Source of the DNA: Dyella terrae
Lineage (GTDB): Bacteria; Pseudomonadota; Gammaproteobacteria; Xanthomonadales; Rhodanobacteraceae
Assembly: GCF_004322705.1 (NCBI RefSeq)
Contig: NZ_SIZZ01000001.1
Location: 1,798,001-1,862,000 of the forward strand
DNA: 64,000 nucleotides
Direction: 5' to 3'
Part shown: piece after piece, positions 53,508 through 63,380 of the stretch
Layout of the letters: the number at the start of each line of letters is the position of its first letter
How positions within the stretch are numbered: the first letter of the stretch is position 1
Notes under the pieces: generated by a model
Seen by the model: only the letters and a program-made list of their open reading frames with translations
Databases searched by the model: none
What the model was told of the DNA's origin: nothing
Translations under genes and position numbers: made by a program

Positions 53508-54302
53508 TCAAACCGCGACGGGCGCCTTGATGGCCGGGTACGGCGCATAGTCGAGGATGCTGACATCCTCGAAGCGAAAGTCCCCCAGGGATGCCACGTC
53601 GGGATTCAAATGCAGCTTCGGCAGCGGACGCGGTTCCCGCGTCAGCTGCAGCATGGCCTGCTCAACATGGTTGCTGTACAGGTGCGCATCGCCCAGCGTA
53701 TGCACGAAGTCACCCACGCCCAGACCACACACCTGCGCCACCATGTGCGTCAGCAAGGCATAACTGGCAATGTTGAACGGCACGCCCAGGAAGATATCGC
53801 CCGACCGCTGGTAAAGCTGGCAGCTGAGTTTCCCGTCAGCGACGTAGAACTGGAACATGGTGTGGCACGGCATCAGTGCCATGCGTGGCAACTCGCCGAC
53901 ATTCCAGGCACTGACGATCAGGCGCCGCGAATCCGGATTGCGACGGATCTCCTCCACCACCCAGCGGATCTGATCCACCACGCGCCCGTCAGCGGTACGC
54001 CACGCGCGCCACTGCTCGCCATACACCGGCCCCAGGTTACCGTCGGCATCGGCCCATTCGTCCCAGATGCTGACGCCGTTCTCCTTCAGGTAGGCGATGT
54101 TGGTGTCGCCCCGAAGAAACCAGATCAGTTCATGGATGATCGACCGCAGATGCAGCTTTTTCGTTGTGACCAACGGAAAGCCTTCATTGAGGTCGAAACG
54201 CATCTGCCAGCCGAACACGCTGCGCGTGCCGGTGCCCGTGCGATCGGCCTTCACCGTGCCCTTTTCCAGGACGTGACGCAGCAGGTCGAGATAGGCACGC
54301 AT
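53508..54302 (-). CDS. thyA: thymidylate synthase
   Basis: The enzyme methylates dUMP to dTMP with methylenetetrahydrofolate. At 264 residues it equals the E. coli length, and the catalytic Cys146 (MPCHT) is at the same number. [21 protein letters not shown] and [18 protein letters not shown] are conserved blocks. It follows lgt by 3 bases and belongs to the same operon, as in E. coli. Confidence 0.98.
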   Translation of the reverse strand: MRAYLDLLRHVLEKGTVKADRTGTGTRSVFGWQMRFDLNEGFPLVTTKKLHLRSIIHELIWFLRGDTNIAYLKENGVSIWDEWADADGNLGPVYGEQWRAWRTADGRVVDQIRWVVEEIRRNPDSRRLIVSAWNVGELPRMALMPCHTMFQFYVADGKLSCQLYQRSGDIFLGVPFNIASYALLTHMVAQVCGLGVGDFVHTLGDAHLYSNHVEQAMLQLTREPRPLPKLHLNPDVASLGDFRFEDVSILDYAPYPAIKAPVAV

Positions 54303-54305
54303 GGC

Positions 54306-55136
54306 TTACTCCTTGCCGGGAAGGCTCACGGAATAGGTACGCAACGTCGGCGCCTTGCGCGACATGGCCAGCAACACCAGGCCCACCAGGATCAACGGCA
54401 ACGAAAGGATCTGACCCATCGTCAGCCAGCCGAACGCCAGGTAGCCCAACTGCGGATCCGGCAGGCGCACGAACTCCACGCCAAAGCGGAAGCAACCGTA
54501 CATCAGCGCGAACAGGCCGGAAATGAAGTAGCGCGGGCGCGGCTTCATCGACACCACCCACAGCACGGTGAACATCACGACACCCTCGAGCAGCATTTCA
54601 TAGAGCTGGGAGGGATGACGCGGAAGGCGATCCGGTGCGTCGGGAAAGATCATCGCCCACGGCACGCTACTGGGCTTGCCCCAAAGCTCGCCATTGATGA
54701 AGTTGCCCAGGCGGCCAAGGCCCAGGCCGATCGGAATCAGCGGCGCGATGAAATCCACGGTGTCGAAAAAATGCACCTGCTGGCGACGCGACCACCACGC
54801 GATCGCCGCCAACACGCCCAGCAGCCCGCCATGGAAGCTCATGCCACCGTCCCAGACGCGGAACAGCGCCAGCGGGTTGGTCCAGATCCAGTTGATGTCC
54901 GTGTAGAACAGCATGTAACCGACGCGACCGCCGACGATCACGCCCATCATCACGTAGAAGCACAGGTCGCCCAGTGCATCGCGAGTGACCGGCAACCGGC
55001 CCTGGCGACGGCGCAGCTCAGCCAGCAGCCAGCCGCCAAGAAAGCCACCGAGGTACATCAGGCCATACCAGTGGACCTGGATGGGACCAAGGCTGAAGGC
55101 CACCTTGGGAATATCGACGATAAAGGGCGCGAGCAT
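54306..55136 (-). CDS. lgt: prolipoprotein diacylglyceryl transferase
   Basis: Lgt transfers diacylglycerol from phosphatidylglycerol to the lipobox Cys of prolipoproteins. The 276-residue membrane protein has seven helices, the active-site His in SFHGGLLG and the signature [13 protein letters not shown] with its essential Arg. Lipoproteins such as the LemA and HlyD-like proteins here depend on it. I use the ATG at 55136; a TTG six bases upstream is in frame. Confidence 0.97.
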   Translation of the reverse strand: MLAPFIVDIPKVAFSLGPIQVHWYGLMYLGGFLGGWLLAELRRRQGRLPVTRDALGDLCFYVMMGVIVGGRVGYMLFYTDINWIWTNPLALFRVWDGGMSFHGGLLGVLAAIAWWSRRQQVHFFDTVDFIAPLIPIGLGLGRLGNFINGELWGKPSSVPWAMIFPDAPDRLPRHPSQLYEMLLEGVVMFTVLWVVSMKPRPRYFISGLFALMYGCFRFGVEFVRLPDPQLGYLAFGWLTMGQILSLPLILVGLVLLAMSRKAPTLRTYSVSLPGKE

Positions 55137-55368
55137 GGGCAAGCTTATGGCGATAAAGGCACAGTGTAGCCGGCCCGGGCCGCCATGACCGCCCCTTCCG
55201 CATCGCGGTGCATCATGGCTACACTCGTCCGTGGATGGCGCGTCAAAGCCGGGGAGCGGCGACGCAGGAAGGCCAGGTTTTTACCCCAAGAAGCGCCCTC
55301 ACCATCCGCCAGCCGCGATGCCCCGCCGGCCTGGCTATCGCAATGGGGCACGCTTCAGGGGAAAACTC

Positions 55369-57345
55369 ATGTCGTATCGTCTGGTGCGGACCGTGCTGTC
55401 CGCGGCCTGTCTGTTGTTGCCTGCCGTCGCTGCCGCTGGCGACTTGATTCCGACTGTCGATTTTGCGCGGCACGGCGAGGTGTTCAATCCCAGCCTTTCG
55501 CCCACCGGCCAGTACATCGCGGCCCGCGTCGACAGTGACCAGGGCAAGAGCCACGCGCTGTATATCTACAAGGTCAGCGACATGAGCCAGCCGATCAGCG
55601 TCATCCGGCTGCCGCGTTACGAGCTTCCCTATGGCATTCGATGGGTTAGCGATACGCGACTGATCGTCGAAAAGGGGAAGCAGCTCGGCGCCCTGGACAA
55701 GGCTTACTCGACTGGCGAGATCCTGGCCACGGATGTTGATGGCAAGCACCAGGACTATCTGTACGGCCCGGAGGCCGGAAAGTACGGCACGCGAGCTACC
55801 ACGCGCGGCAACGACTGGGGCTGGGGATTCATCGACGGCATGCCGATTCGGTCAAACGGCCATTTCTACATGCGCGCCCATGAGTGGGGAAACGACAGCA
55901 CTTCGTCCCTCTATGACGTCAATGCAACCAATAGCGTCCGCACGTTGGTCGGCGACATCAGCGTATTCGGGCTCGATTTCATCCAGAACAATGAAGGCAA
56001 GGTCCGTTTCTCGTTTGGTACAAACAACCAGTTCAAGTACGTCATCTATCGGCGCGACGGCAGCAACTGGACCAAGCTCGAAGAACCAGGCTGGCTTTGG
56101 CCGGTGGCCTACACGGCGGATGGCTCACGCTTCTATGCCCAATACAGTCGTGACGGTGGCCCCTATGACCTGATCGAGCAAGACGAAAGCGGCGCAAATC
56201 GCACGACGATTGCCAAAGCCGATTTCGGCGAGATTGGCGACTTCATGCTGACACCCATCACGCGCGAACCATTCGTTGCCTACGTGAGCACAGGCATTCC
56301 CAAACCGATTTACATCAAGCCTGACTCGGCACCCGCAAAACTGCATATGGCCCTGTCGAAGGCTTTCCCGGGCCAAAAGGTTTCGTTCCTCAATTACTCC
56401 GAGGACGGAAACATCCTGCTGTTCAGCGTGTTCAGCGACCGCAATCCCGGTGCGTTCTATCTCATCGACACACGCACCAATAAGGTCACCAAACTGTTTG
56501 CGACCCGGCCGTGGATCGATCCGGCGACGATGGCCGAACGCCGCCCGGTGCGCTTCAAGGCCAGCGATGGCCAGGAACTCGAAGCCTTCCTGACGATGCC
56601 CAAAGGTGCGGGCGAGACCAACTTGCCCATGGTGCTGCTGCCGCACGGCGGACCGGAGTCATCGGATGACTGGTCGTTCGATTCCGATGCCCAGTTCCTC
56701 GCCAGCCGGGGTTACCTCGTCCTGCAGGTCAACTACCGCAGCTCGACCGGTCGTGGCCCGAACTTCTCCCGCTCCGGCGACCTCAAGTGGGGCACCCGCG
56801 TCCAGGACGACATCATCGACGCGGTGAAATGGACGATCGAGCAGCAGTACGCCGACGCGAAACGCATCTGCGTCTACGGCTGGAGTTTCGGTGGCTATTC
56901 GGCACTGATGGCCGTCGAGCGTGAGCCGGACATGTTCAAGTGCGCTGCCAGCGGCGGCGGCGTCTATGACTGGGCGAAGATCAAGAAGGACGAAGACCGC
57001 GAAAGGGGCAAGGGCGCCCGCAGTTACAACAAGACGACGCTGGGCGACGATATCGCCAAGCTGACCGACATGTCCCCGGTGACCCACGTCGACAAGATCA
57101 AGGTCCCGCTGCTGATCGTGCACGGCGAAGACGACCAGACCGTGCCCTTCTCCCAGGCCAAGATCCTGCGCTCCGCGCTGGACAAGGCAGGCAAGCAGTA
57201 CGAGTGGTTCACCAAGGCCGGCGAAGGCCATGGCTTCTACGATGAAAAGAACCAGACCGAGTTCCTGGATAAGCTCGCCGGGTTCATCGAGAAGAACATC
57301 GGGCCGGGTGCCAGAGGCTCCGCTTCGCAGGTATCTCAGAACTGA
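55369..57345 (+). CDS. S9 family prolyl oligopeptidase-type peptidase, secreted
   Basis: This 658-residue protein has a signal peptide (LVRTVLSAACLLLPAVAAAG), an N-terminal beta-propeller and a C-terminal alpha/beta-hydrolase domain. The triad is Ser506 (GWSFGGYS), Asp589 (HGEDDQTVP) and His621 (GEGHGF). AGGGGA precedes the ATG; in-frame extension to 55231 is unlikely. It has the same fold as the peptidase at 25145 but is of a different subgroup. It precedes the TonB-dependent receptor gene, which suggests a role in using outer-membrane-imported peptides. Confidence 0.92.
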   Translation: MSYRLVRTVLSAACLLLPAVAAAGDLIPTVDFARHGEVFNPSLSPTGQYIAARVDSDQGKSHALYIYKVSDMSQPISVIRLPRYELPYGIRWVSDTRLIVEKGKQLGALDKAYSTGEILATDVDGKHQDYLYGPEAGKYGTRATTRGNDWGWGFIDGMPIRSNGHFYMRAHEWGNDSTSSLYDVNATNSVRTLVGDISVFGLDFIQNNEGKVRFSFGTNNQFKYVIYRRDGSNWTKLEEPGWLWPVAYTADGSRFYAQYSRDGGPYDLIEQDESGANRTTIAKADFGEIGDFMLTPITREPFVAYVSTGIPKPIYIKPDSAPAKLHMALSKAFPGQKVSFLNYSEDGNILLFSVFSDRNPGAFYLIDTRTNKVTKLFATRPWIDPATMAERRPVRFKASDGQELEAFLTMPKGAGETNLPMVLLPHGGPESSDDWSFDSDAQFLASRGYLVLQVNYRSSTGRGPNFSRSGDLKWGTRVQDDIIDAVKWTIEQQYADAKRICVYGWSFGGYSALMAVEREPDMFKCAASGGGVYDWAKIKKDEDRERGKGARSYNKTTLGDDIAKLTDMSPVTHVDKIKVPLLIVHGEDDQTVPFSQAKILRSALDKAGKQYEWFTKAGEGHGFYDEKNQTEFLDKLAGFIEKNIGPGARGSASQVSQN

Positions 57346-57357
57346 CGAGATCGGCAT

Positions 57358-57391
57358 GAGAAGGGCGCTCCGGCGCCCTTCTCCCTTTTCT
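57358..57391 (+). terminator. terminator after the second S9 peptidase
   Basis: GAGAAGGGCGC and GCGCCCTTCTC form a perfect 11-bp stem with loop TCCG, followed by CCTTTT. Confidence 0.85.
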
Positions 57392-57431
57392 GAGCGATGA
57401 TTCTCATGCCGTGCAAGCACTTAGCGGGATT

Positions 57432-57453
57432 AACCTTACATGACAGTAAGGTT
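57432..57453. promoter_or_regulatory. candidate operator upstream of the TonB-dependent receptor gene
   Basis: AACCTTAC and GTAAGGTT form a perfect 8-bp inverted repeat with a 6-base spacer, about 170 bases before the receptor ATG. It lies in an AT-richer patch of the 240-base gap and is a plausible site for a dimeric regulator. Confidence 0.5.
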
Positions 57454-57623
57454 GCGGCATCCTGCACATTGTTTTAACTTCGGACTTACATCGCCCGTTC
57501 CCCCACGACGCCGGCGATGCCGCGGCGCGCGAGTTTCCCCGACTGGGCGTGCCATTCCCGATACCCAGATGACCAGCTCTGTTGCTGGCGGCTGGCTATT
57601 GTTTGTTCGGAGTTCGCAAAACA

Positions 57624-60530
57624 ATGAAGCAAAAGACCCTGCTGGCTACGGCCATCGCGGCAGCCTTCGCGCTGAACGCGTGGTCCGTCGCCGCACAGGA
57701 AGCCCCCGCTCCTGCCGCCGACCAGGCCAACGCCAAGAGCCTGGATACCGTCACCGTTACCGGTTCGCGCATTCGCAGCGTGGATGTGGAAACGTCCCAG
57801 CCGATCTTCACGATGGATCGCCAGGCCATCCAGGCCACCGGCCTTACCAACGTGAACGACATCCTGGCCCGCATGCCGTCCGCCGGCACGCCGGACATCA
57901 CCCCGCAGGACACCCTCTCCTCGGGCGCCGATGTCGGCGGTCGCTACGTCAACATCCGCAACCTCGGTTCGCAGCGCACGCTGGTGCTGGTGAACGGTCG
58001 TCGCTGGGCCACCAGCCTGAGCGGCCTGACCGATCTGTCGACCATTCCCGTGTCGATGATCGATCGCATCGACGTCCTCAAGGACGGTGCCTCGTCGATC
58101 TATGGCTCCGACGCCATCGGCGGCGTGGTCAACATCATCACGCGTGACCGCTTCGACGGCACCGAGGTCAACGCCTATTACGGCCAGAACGGCAAGGGCG
58201 ACGGCCAGCAGAAGAACATCGACGTGACCTGGGGTCACAACACCGAGAAGTCTTCGCTCATCCTCGGTGCGTCGTATCAGGATCAGCAGCCGGTCTGGAA
58301 CAACAAGCGCGACGAAACCCGCTACCAGTACGGCCCGCGCCACATCGACGACGGCCTGGGCGGCGGTCCGTGGGGCCGTGTCACCGATCCGCGTGCCGAA
58401 GGCACTGCCGGTGCCGGCTCGTACAACAAGGACGGTGACTGGGTTCCCAACGCCTATGTCCTGAACCGTGGCGGCAATCCCGCCAACATCGGTGATTACC
58501 ACGATTTCGTGGGCGCTCCGAGCGACCTGTACAACACGCAGGGCGACATGACCTTCCGCGCGGGTACGAAGCTGAAGAACCTGTTCGCGCAGGAACGCTA
58601 CAAGCTCACCGACAACATCACGTTGCGCGGCACCGCCAGCTACAGCGTGCGCGATACCTCCAGCACGCTGTCGGGCTATCCGCTGCAGACGGCGAGCACC
58701 GGCCTGGTGATCGATCCGAACAACGCCTACAACCCGTTCCCGGGCTACGAGACCGAGTTCTATCGCCGCACCGTCGAAATGCCGCGCACCACCTGGTCCA
58801 AGACCAAGCTGGCGCACATCGACGTAGGCGCCGAAGGCTTCTTCGATTTCCTCGGCCACGAGTGGAACTGGGACGCCACGTACAACTACTCCAAGGCCAA
58901 GGTTAAGCAGACCTCCAACGGCAACTTCTACCTGCCGAACGCGCAGAACGCGCTGGGCCCGACGAGCATCGTCGACGGCCAGGTCGTGTGCGCCGACGCT
59001 TCGGCCCGCGCAGCGGGTTGCGTGCCGTGGAACATCCTCGCCGGTCCGGGCGGCACGCCGTCCTCGGTGTGGAACTACGTCAACTACATCGGCACCTCGC
59101 GCCAGACCACGCAGACCGATGACTTCTCGGCCAACCTCACCGGTGGTCTGTTCGACCTGCCGGGCGGCACCGTCAGCATCGCCGGTGGCATTGAGCACCG
59201 TCGCGAGAAGGGCAGCTTCAACCCGGATGCGATGGACTCGGCCGGCCTGACCACCAACCTGGCCAGCAACCCGACCAACGGCAGCTACATCGTCAACGAG
59301 GCCTACCTCGAACTCGACGTCCCGCTGCTGCGTGACCTGCCGGGCGCCCAGGAACTGGGCATCAACGTTGCGTCGCGCTACTCGCACTACAGCAACTTCG
59401 GCAGCACCACCAACAACAAGTACAGCTTCCGCTGGCGTCCGTTCGAAGACCTGATGGTACGCGGTACGTATGCCGAAGGCTTCCGTGCACCGACCATCAG
59501 CGACTTGTACGGTGGCAGCGGCCAGAGCTTCGAAACCTACCTCGACCCGTGCGATTCGGTCGTGGGTTCGGCCGCAGGCAACGCTGACGTGGCTGCGCGT
59601 TGCGCCGTCGCAGGCGTGCCGGCGAACTATCGCCAGATCGACAGCGGCAGCAACCAGCCGGTGACCTCGCAGGGTGGCCAGTCCAAGACGGCCTTCATCT
59701 CGGGCTCCAACCCGAACCTGCAGCCGGAAACCTCGATCACGCGTACGGTTGGCCTGGTGTACAGCCCGCACCAGGTGTCGGGCCTCGACTTCACCGTGGA
59801 TTACTACAACATCTACGTGAAGAACATCATCACCGCCGTCAACGCGTCGAGCATCCTCAACTACTGCTACGTGTCGAACGATCCGTCGTTCTGCGATCGC
59901 TTCACGCGCAACAGCAGCGGCGTGGTCGATTCGCTCAACGAAAGCCTGACCAACCTGGGCTCGCTCAAGACCGAGGGCTACGACGTCGGTATTCACTACC
60001 GCCTGCCGGAAACCTCGTTCGGCCGCTTCCGCATCGCGTCGGACAGCACGTACCTCACCAAGTACGAGACCGTCAGCGGTCCGGGCATGCCGCGCGTCAA
60101 TGCGGTGGGCTTCATGACCAACGGTTCGGGCAACCTCAACGCCGGCACCATGGGTCTGTACCGCCTGCGTTCGAACCTGCAGCTCGACTGGGACTGGAAG
60201 CAGTTCGGCGCAAGCTGGACGGTGCGCTACTACTCGGGTCTGAAGGACCAGTGCTGGGATGTGGACATCGAGTGCAACATGCCTGACTACGTGGCCCCGG
60301 GCCTGGTTGGCGTGGGCGTCAGCCGCAAGGGTTCGGTGGCGTTCAACGACGCCCAGTTCCGTTACACGGCACCATGGAAGGGCACCTTCTCCGTGGGTGT
60401 GAACAACATCTTCAACAAGAAGGGTCCGTACTACTACAACGTAACGGCCTCGGGCAGCGGCAGCCCGCCGTACAACCCGTCGTTCGATATCGATCGCTAC
60501 TTCTATGTGAGCTACAACCAGAAGTTCTGA
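57624..60530 (+). CDS. TonB-dependent outer-membrane receptor
   Basis: This 968-residue protein has a signal peptide ([21 protein letters not shown]), a TonB-box-like region ([12 protein letters not shown], about residues 43-54), a plug domain (about 60-170, [53 protein letters not shown]) and a large beta-barrel ending in a C-terminal Phe after YVSYNQ. It belongs to the big Xanthomonadales-type receptors for peptides or carbohydrates rather than to classical siderophore receptors. GGAG lies 11 bases before the ATG. The substrate is unknown; the S9 peptidase upstream hints at peptides. Confidence 0.95.
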   Translation: MKQKTLLATAIAAAFALNAWSVAAQEAPAPAADQANAKSLDTVTVTGSRIRSVDVETSQPIFTMDRQAIQATGLTNVNDILARMPSAGTPDITPQDTLSSGADVGGRYVNIRNLGSQRTLVLVNGRRWATSLSGLTDLSTIPVSMIDRIDVLKDGASSIYGSDAIGGVVNIITRDRFDGTEVNAYYGQNGKGDGQQKNIDVTWGHNTEKSSLILGASYQDQQPVWNNKRDETRYQYGPRHIDDGLGGGPWGRVTDPRAEGTAGAGSYNKDGDWVPNAYVLNRGGNPANIGDYHDFVGAPSDLYNTQGDMTFRAGTKLKNLFAQERYKLTDNITLRGTASYSVRDTSSTLSGYPLQTASTGLVIDPNNAYNPFPGYETEFYRRTVEMPRTTWSKTKLAHIDVGAEGFFDFLGHEWNWDATYNYSKAKVKQTSNGNFYLPNAQNALGPTSIVDGQVVCADASARAAGCVPWNILAGPGGTPSSVWNYVNYIGTSRQTTQTDDFSANLTGGLFDLPGGTVSIAGGIEHRREKGSFNPDAMDSAGLTTNLASNPTNGSYIVNEAYLELDVPLLRDLPGAQELGINVASRYSHYSNFGSTTNNKYSFRWRPFEDLMVRGTYAEGFRAPTISDLYGGSGQSFETYLDPCDSVVGSAAGNADVAARCAVAGVPANYRQIDSGSNQPVTSQGGQSKTAFISGSNPNLQPETSITRTVGLVYSPHQVSGLDFTVDYYNIYVKNIITAVNASSILNYCYVSNDPSFCDRFTRNSSGVVDSLNESLTNLGSLKTEGYDVGIHYRLPETSFGRFRIASDSTYLTKYETVSGPGMPRVNAVGFMTNGSGNLNAGTMGLYRLRSNLQLDWDWKQFGASWTVRYYSGLKDQCWDVDIECNMPDYVAPGLVGVGVSRKGSVAFNDAQFRYTAPWKGTFSVGVNNIFNKKGPYYYNVTASGSGSPPYNPSFDIDRYFYVSYNQKF

Positions 60531-60543
60531 TTGCGATGAAAAG

Positions 60544-60571
60544 AAAACGGGCCTTCGGGCCCGTTTTTTTT
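60544..60571 (+). terminator. terminator after the TonB-dependent receptor gene
   Basis: AAAACGGGCC and GGCCCGTTTT pair around a TTCG loop, and the right arm runs into a stretch of eight Ts. Confidence 0.93.
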
Positions 60572-60596
60572 AGTCCGTGATGACTTGACGGCGAAA

Positions 60597-61100
60597 TCAA
60601 AGCACCACGGGGCGATCCGGCAATTCGTCGCGACGCGACGAGCCGTCCGATGGAAAGTGCTTTGTCAGCAAGGCGTGCGCGGCGGCAATGCCGTCGAGCG
60701 AACCTTCGCGCCACTGGTCGCGTGCGAAGCACTCGCGCATGTGCGCACAGATGGCATCCCACTCACTGGCGTCGACGTGAGCGGCAATGCCCCGATCCGC
60801 GACGATCTCAATGCGATGCTCGGCCATCAGCACATAGAACAGCACGCCGTTATTGTGCTCGGTATCCCACACGCGCAGCTGGCTGAACACGTGTTCGGCG
60901 CGCTTGTGTGCATCGAGGCCTTCGAGCACGGCCATGGGCGCAAGACGCGATTCAACGGCGAAGCAGACTTCACCCTGGTGCGTGCCCTCGCCCGCCGCGA
61001 TCGCGCGGGTCATGTCATCCAGTAGCGCGGGCGGGAAACTGCGGCGCAGCTGAAGCCAGCCGCCGAAGGCGTTCATGAAGAAACGTTGGCCGACACCCAT
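60597..61100 (-). CDS. TPM domain-containing protein (second of pair)
   Basis: This 167-residue protein has no signal peptide and is predicted cytoplasmic. It has the TPM fold pattern (EGTHQGEVCFAVESRL, RVWDTEHNNGVLFYVLMAEHRIEIVADRGI). It follows the first TPM gene after a single base and is the third gene of a lemA-TPM-TPM operon that is common in proteobacteria. The function is unknown; TPM domains have been linked to photosystem repair in plants and to phosphatase activity. Confidence 0.88.
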   Translation of the reverse strand: MGVGQRFFMNAFGGWLQLRRSFPPALLDDMTRAIAAGEGTHQGEVCFAVESRLAPMAVLEGLDAHKRAEHVFSQLRVWDTEHNNGVLFYVLMAEHRIEIVADRGIAAHVDASEWDAICAHMRECFARDQWREGSLDGIAAAHALLTKHFPSDGSSRRDELPDRPVVL

Positions 61101-61101
61101 G

Positions 61102-62004
61102 TCACCAGCTCCCCGAAGAACCGCCGCCGCCGAAGCTGCCGCCGCCACCGCTGAATCCACCACCGCCGCCACCGCCGAAGCCGCCGCCACCAAAACCACC
61201 GCCGCCGCCCCAGCCACCGAAACCACCCCAGCCACCGCCGCCGATGGAGCGCCCGGCGCCGGCCGGCAACATCATCAGGACGCCGCCAACGATGGCGCCC
61301 AGGATGGCAGCGCCAAACGTCGCGGCCAGCAGCCACAACAGGCCACCGGTGATCAGCGCACCCAGCGGTGTACGAACGAAGACGGAGGTCCGTCCGAAGA
61401 TGCCACGCAGGAAGAAGGCCGCGAACACGCCGATCAGCAGGACATGCCCAAAATCGAGGCCGCGATGTTCGCGACGATCGTTTTCCACCGGCGGCGGAAG
61501 CGCTTCGCCATCGATCAGCGAGGTCAGCGCACCGACGGCATCGTTGATGCCACCGAAGTAATCGTTGGCGCGAAATTTCGGCGCGATGTATTCGCGGATG
61601 ATGCGTGCGGTCGCGGCATCGGGAATGGCACCTTCCAGGCCATAGCCCACTTCGATGCGCACGCGCCGATCGTTCTTGGCGACGATCAACAGCACGCCGT
61701 CATCCGTGCCCTTGCGCCCCACCTTGTTGGCCTCGGCCACCGCGAGCGAGTAGCCCTCGAGGTCATCAGGCTGCGTCGTGCCCACCATTAGCACCACCAG
61801 CTGCGCGCCCTTGCGCTTCTCCAGCGCGACGAGCTGCGCATCGAGCTGATCGACCTGCTGCGGCGTCAGCGTGCCGGTGAGGTCGGTGAGATGCCGGGTG
61901 AGTTTGGGGACCGCGGCGTCCTGTGCCTGCGCAAGGCCCGGCCCTGCCGCGAACAGCAGCAGGGCCAGGCCAAGGAACGGCAGCCGTGCGAGGCGCCGGA
62001 ACAT
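61102..62004 (-). CDS. TPM domain-containing membrane protein with Gly-rich tail (YgcG-like)
   Basis: The 300-residue protein has a signal peptide (LPFLGLALLLFAAGPGLAQA), a periplasmic TPM domain (about residues 30-170, LTDLTGTL, RVRIEVGYGLEGAIPD), two membrane helices (about 185-245) and a C-terminal tail of some 50 residues made almost only of Gly with Phe, Trp and Ser. This is the YgcG layout and often accompanies lemA. The Gly-rich tail is low-complexity and probably unfolded. Confidence 0.92.
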   Translation of the reverse strand: MFRRLARLPFLGLALLLFAAGPGLAQAQDAAVPKLTRHLTDLTGTLTPQQVDQLDAQLVALEKRKGAQLVVLMVGTTQPDDLEGYSLAVAEANKVGRKGTDDGVLLIVAKNDRRVRIEVGYGLEGAIPDAATARIIREYIAPKFRANDYFGGINDAVGALTSLIDGEALPPPVENDRREHRGLDFGHVLLIGVFAAFFLRGIFGRTSVFVRTPLGALITGGLLWLLAATFGAAILGAIVGGVLMMLPAGAGRSIGGGGWGGFGGWGGGGGFGGGGFGGGGGGGFSGGGGSFGGGGSSGSW

Positions 62005-62005
62005 C

Positions 62006-62629
62006 TCAGTGAGTCGTCGCGGCCGGTGCCGGGGAGGCACTGTTGCCGAAGTCCACGGTCGGCGCGGCGGAAATCGCCTTCTCGTTATCCACGGTGAAGT
62101 TCGGCTTCACCTGATAGCCGAAGATCTTCGCGGTGAGGTTGTTCGGGAAGGTGCGGATCATGGAGTTGTACTCCTGCACTTCCTTCACATAGCGATTGCG
62201 CGCGACGGTGATGCGGTTCTCCGTGCCTTCCAGCTGGGCCTGCAGATTCTGGAACAGGCCATCAGCCTTCAGCTGCGGATAGTTCTCGCTGACCACCATC
62301 AGGCGCGACAGCGCACTGGACAGCTCACCCTGAGCCTGCTGGAACTGCTGCAGCTTCTGGGGGTCGTTCAGCGCGTCCGGCGACAACTGCATCGTGCCCA
62401 CCTTGGCACGCGCATTGGTCACTTCCGTCAGCACCCTTTCTTCATGCTGGGCGTAACCCTTCACCGTATTGACCAGGTTCGGCACCAGGTCGGCGCGGCG
62501 CTGGTACTGGTTGATCACTTCCGACCAAGCCGCCTTCACGGCTTCGTCCTGACGCTGCATGGCGTTGTAGCCACAGCCGGAAAGACCGGCGACGACCAAC
62601 AGGAGTGCAACGGCACGGAGGAATTTCAT
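62006..62629 (-). CDS. lemA: LemA family lipoprotein
   Basis: This 207-residue protein starts with a lipoprotein signal (LLLVVAGLSGC) followed by a long helical bundle: RQDEAVKAAWSEVINQYQRR, DLVPNLVNTVKGY and VARNRYVKEVQEYN are the LemA signature. LemA proteins are envelope proteins of unknown function that sit with TPM-domain proteins in many bacteria. GGAG precedes the ATG at 62629. It heads the operon and depends on Lgt (54306) for lipidation. Confidence 0.94.
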   Translation of the reverse strand: MKFLRAVALLLVVAGLSGCGYNAMQRQDEAVKAAWSEVINQYQRRADLVPNLVNTVKGYAQHEERVLTEVTNARAKVGTMQLSPDALNDPQKLQQFQQAQGELSSALSRLMVVSENYPQLKADGLFQNLQAQLEGTENRITVARNRYVKEVQEYNSMIRTFPNNLTAKIFGYQVKPNFTVDNEKAISAAPTVDFGNSASPAPAATTH

Positions 62630-62704
62630 GGGGGTGCTCCAATCCGGTGGAAGGGAGCATTGCAGCATTGTGGGTGGGTACGGCGCAATCGGAGGGTTCA
62701 CCCC

Positions 62705-63076
62705 TCACCAGAAGCGCGGCCCCAGCACGAGCACCCAGGCCAGGCCCGTCAGCACAAGCAGAAGGAAGACGGCAGCGGAACCCATGTCCTTGGCGCGGCC
62801 CGCCAGTTCATGGAATTCGGGGCTGACTTTGTCGACAACAGCCTCGACAGCGGAATTAAGCAGCTCGGCGGACAAGACCAGAATGGCCGGCGTGACCAGC
62901 GCAAGCTTCTCGAGCGCGCCATTGCCCAGCCAGAGACCCGCCGGAACCAGCACCACGGCCAGGCAGGCTTCGAGGCGGAAGGAAGCTTCGTGCACCCAAC
63001 CGGCGCGCAAGCCCTTCATCGACCACTTGAAGGCATTCCAGATTTGCTTGGGTCCGCGAATGCCAGAGGCTGCCAT
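62705..63076 (-). CDS. dgkA: diacylglycerol kinase
   Basis: DgkA phosphorylates diacylglycerol to phosphatidate, recycling lipid left over from periplasmic glucan or lipoprotein synthesis. The 123-residue protein has three helices and the signature ELLNSAVEAVVDKVSPEFHELAGRAKD with the catalytic Glu. The ATG at 63076 fits E. coli DgkA; longer readings are not supported. It lies 75 bp upstream of lemA on the same strand. Confidence 0.95.
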   Translation of the reverse strand: MAASGIRGPKQIWNAFKWSMKGLRAGWVHEASFRLEACLAVVLVPAGLWLGNGALEKLALVTPAILVLSAELLNSAVEAVVDKVSPEFHELAGRAKDMGSAAVFLLLVLTGLAWVLVLGPRFW

Positions 63077-63380
63077 GCAGGATCGTCCAGGGTCGTGGCA
63101 GCCATGGCTGCGGAGGCGGGCCACGGGAAACGATCCTGGGCCGGAAATGAAGCGCGACATGATGCCACAACCGTCTTGTCATCCTGGCACCGGCCGCGCC
63201 CATGCCTGAAGGCGGAACAGGCTGATCACTGCAACCCTTTGCCGCCGCAAGAAATCTCGTCGCGCGTCGCGCGGGTCATGAGATGCCTGTTGCGTTACCC
63301 TTTATCCGTTGCGATCCGTTCAGGCTCGCAAATGGTCGGCCGCAGCGCGGTCGTTGTCTTGACCGTGTTTCGGAATGCAC
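63077..63380. other. divergent intergenic region between dgkA and the POT gene
   Basis: About 300 bases with no credible gene. It must contain the promoters of both flanking genes. I see no strong palindrome or motif that I can assign. Confidence 0.45.

Noticed and set aside
53445-55169. 574-codon plus-strand frame opposite thyA and lgt
   Set aside because: It is antisense to two highly conserved genes and begins inside their terminator.
57486-59996. 836-codon open frame on the minus strand opposite the TonB-dependent receptor
   Set aside because: The receptor on the plus strand has signal peptide, plug and barrel motifs. The antisense frame is open only because of GC-rich third positions and resembles no family.
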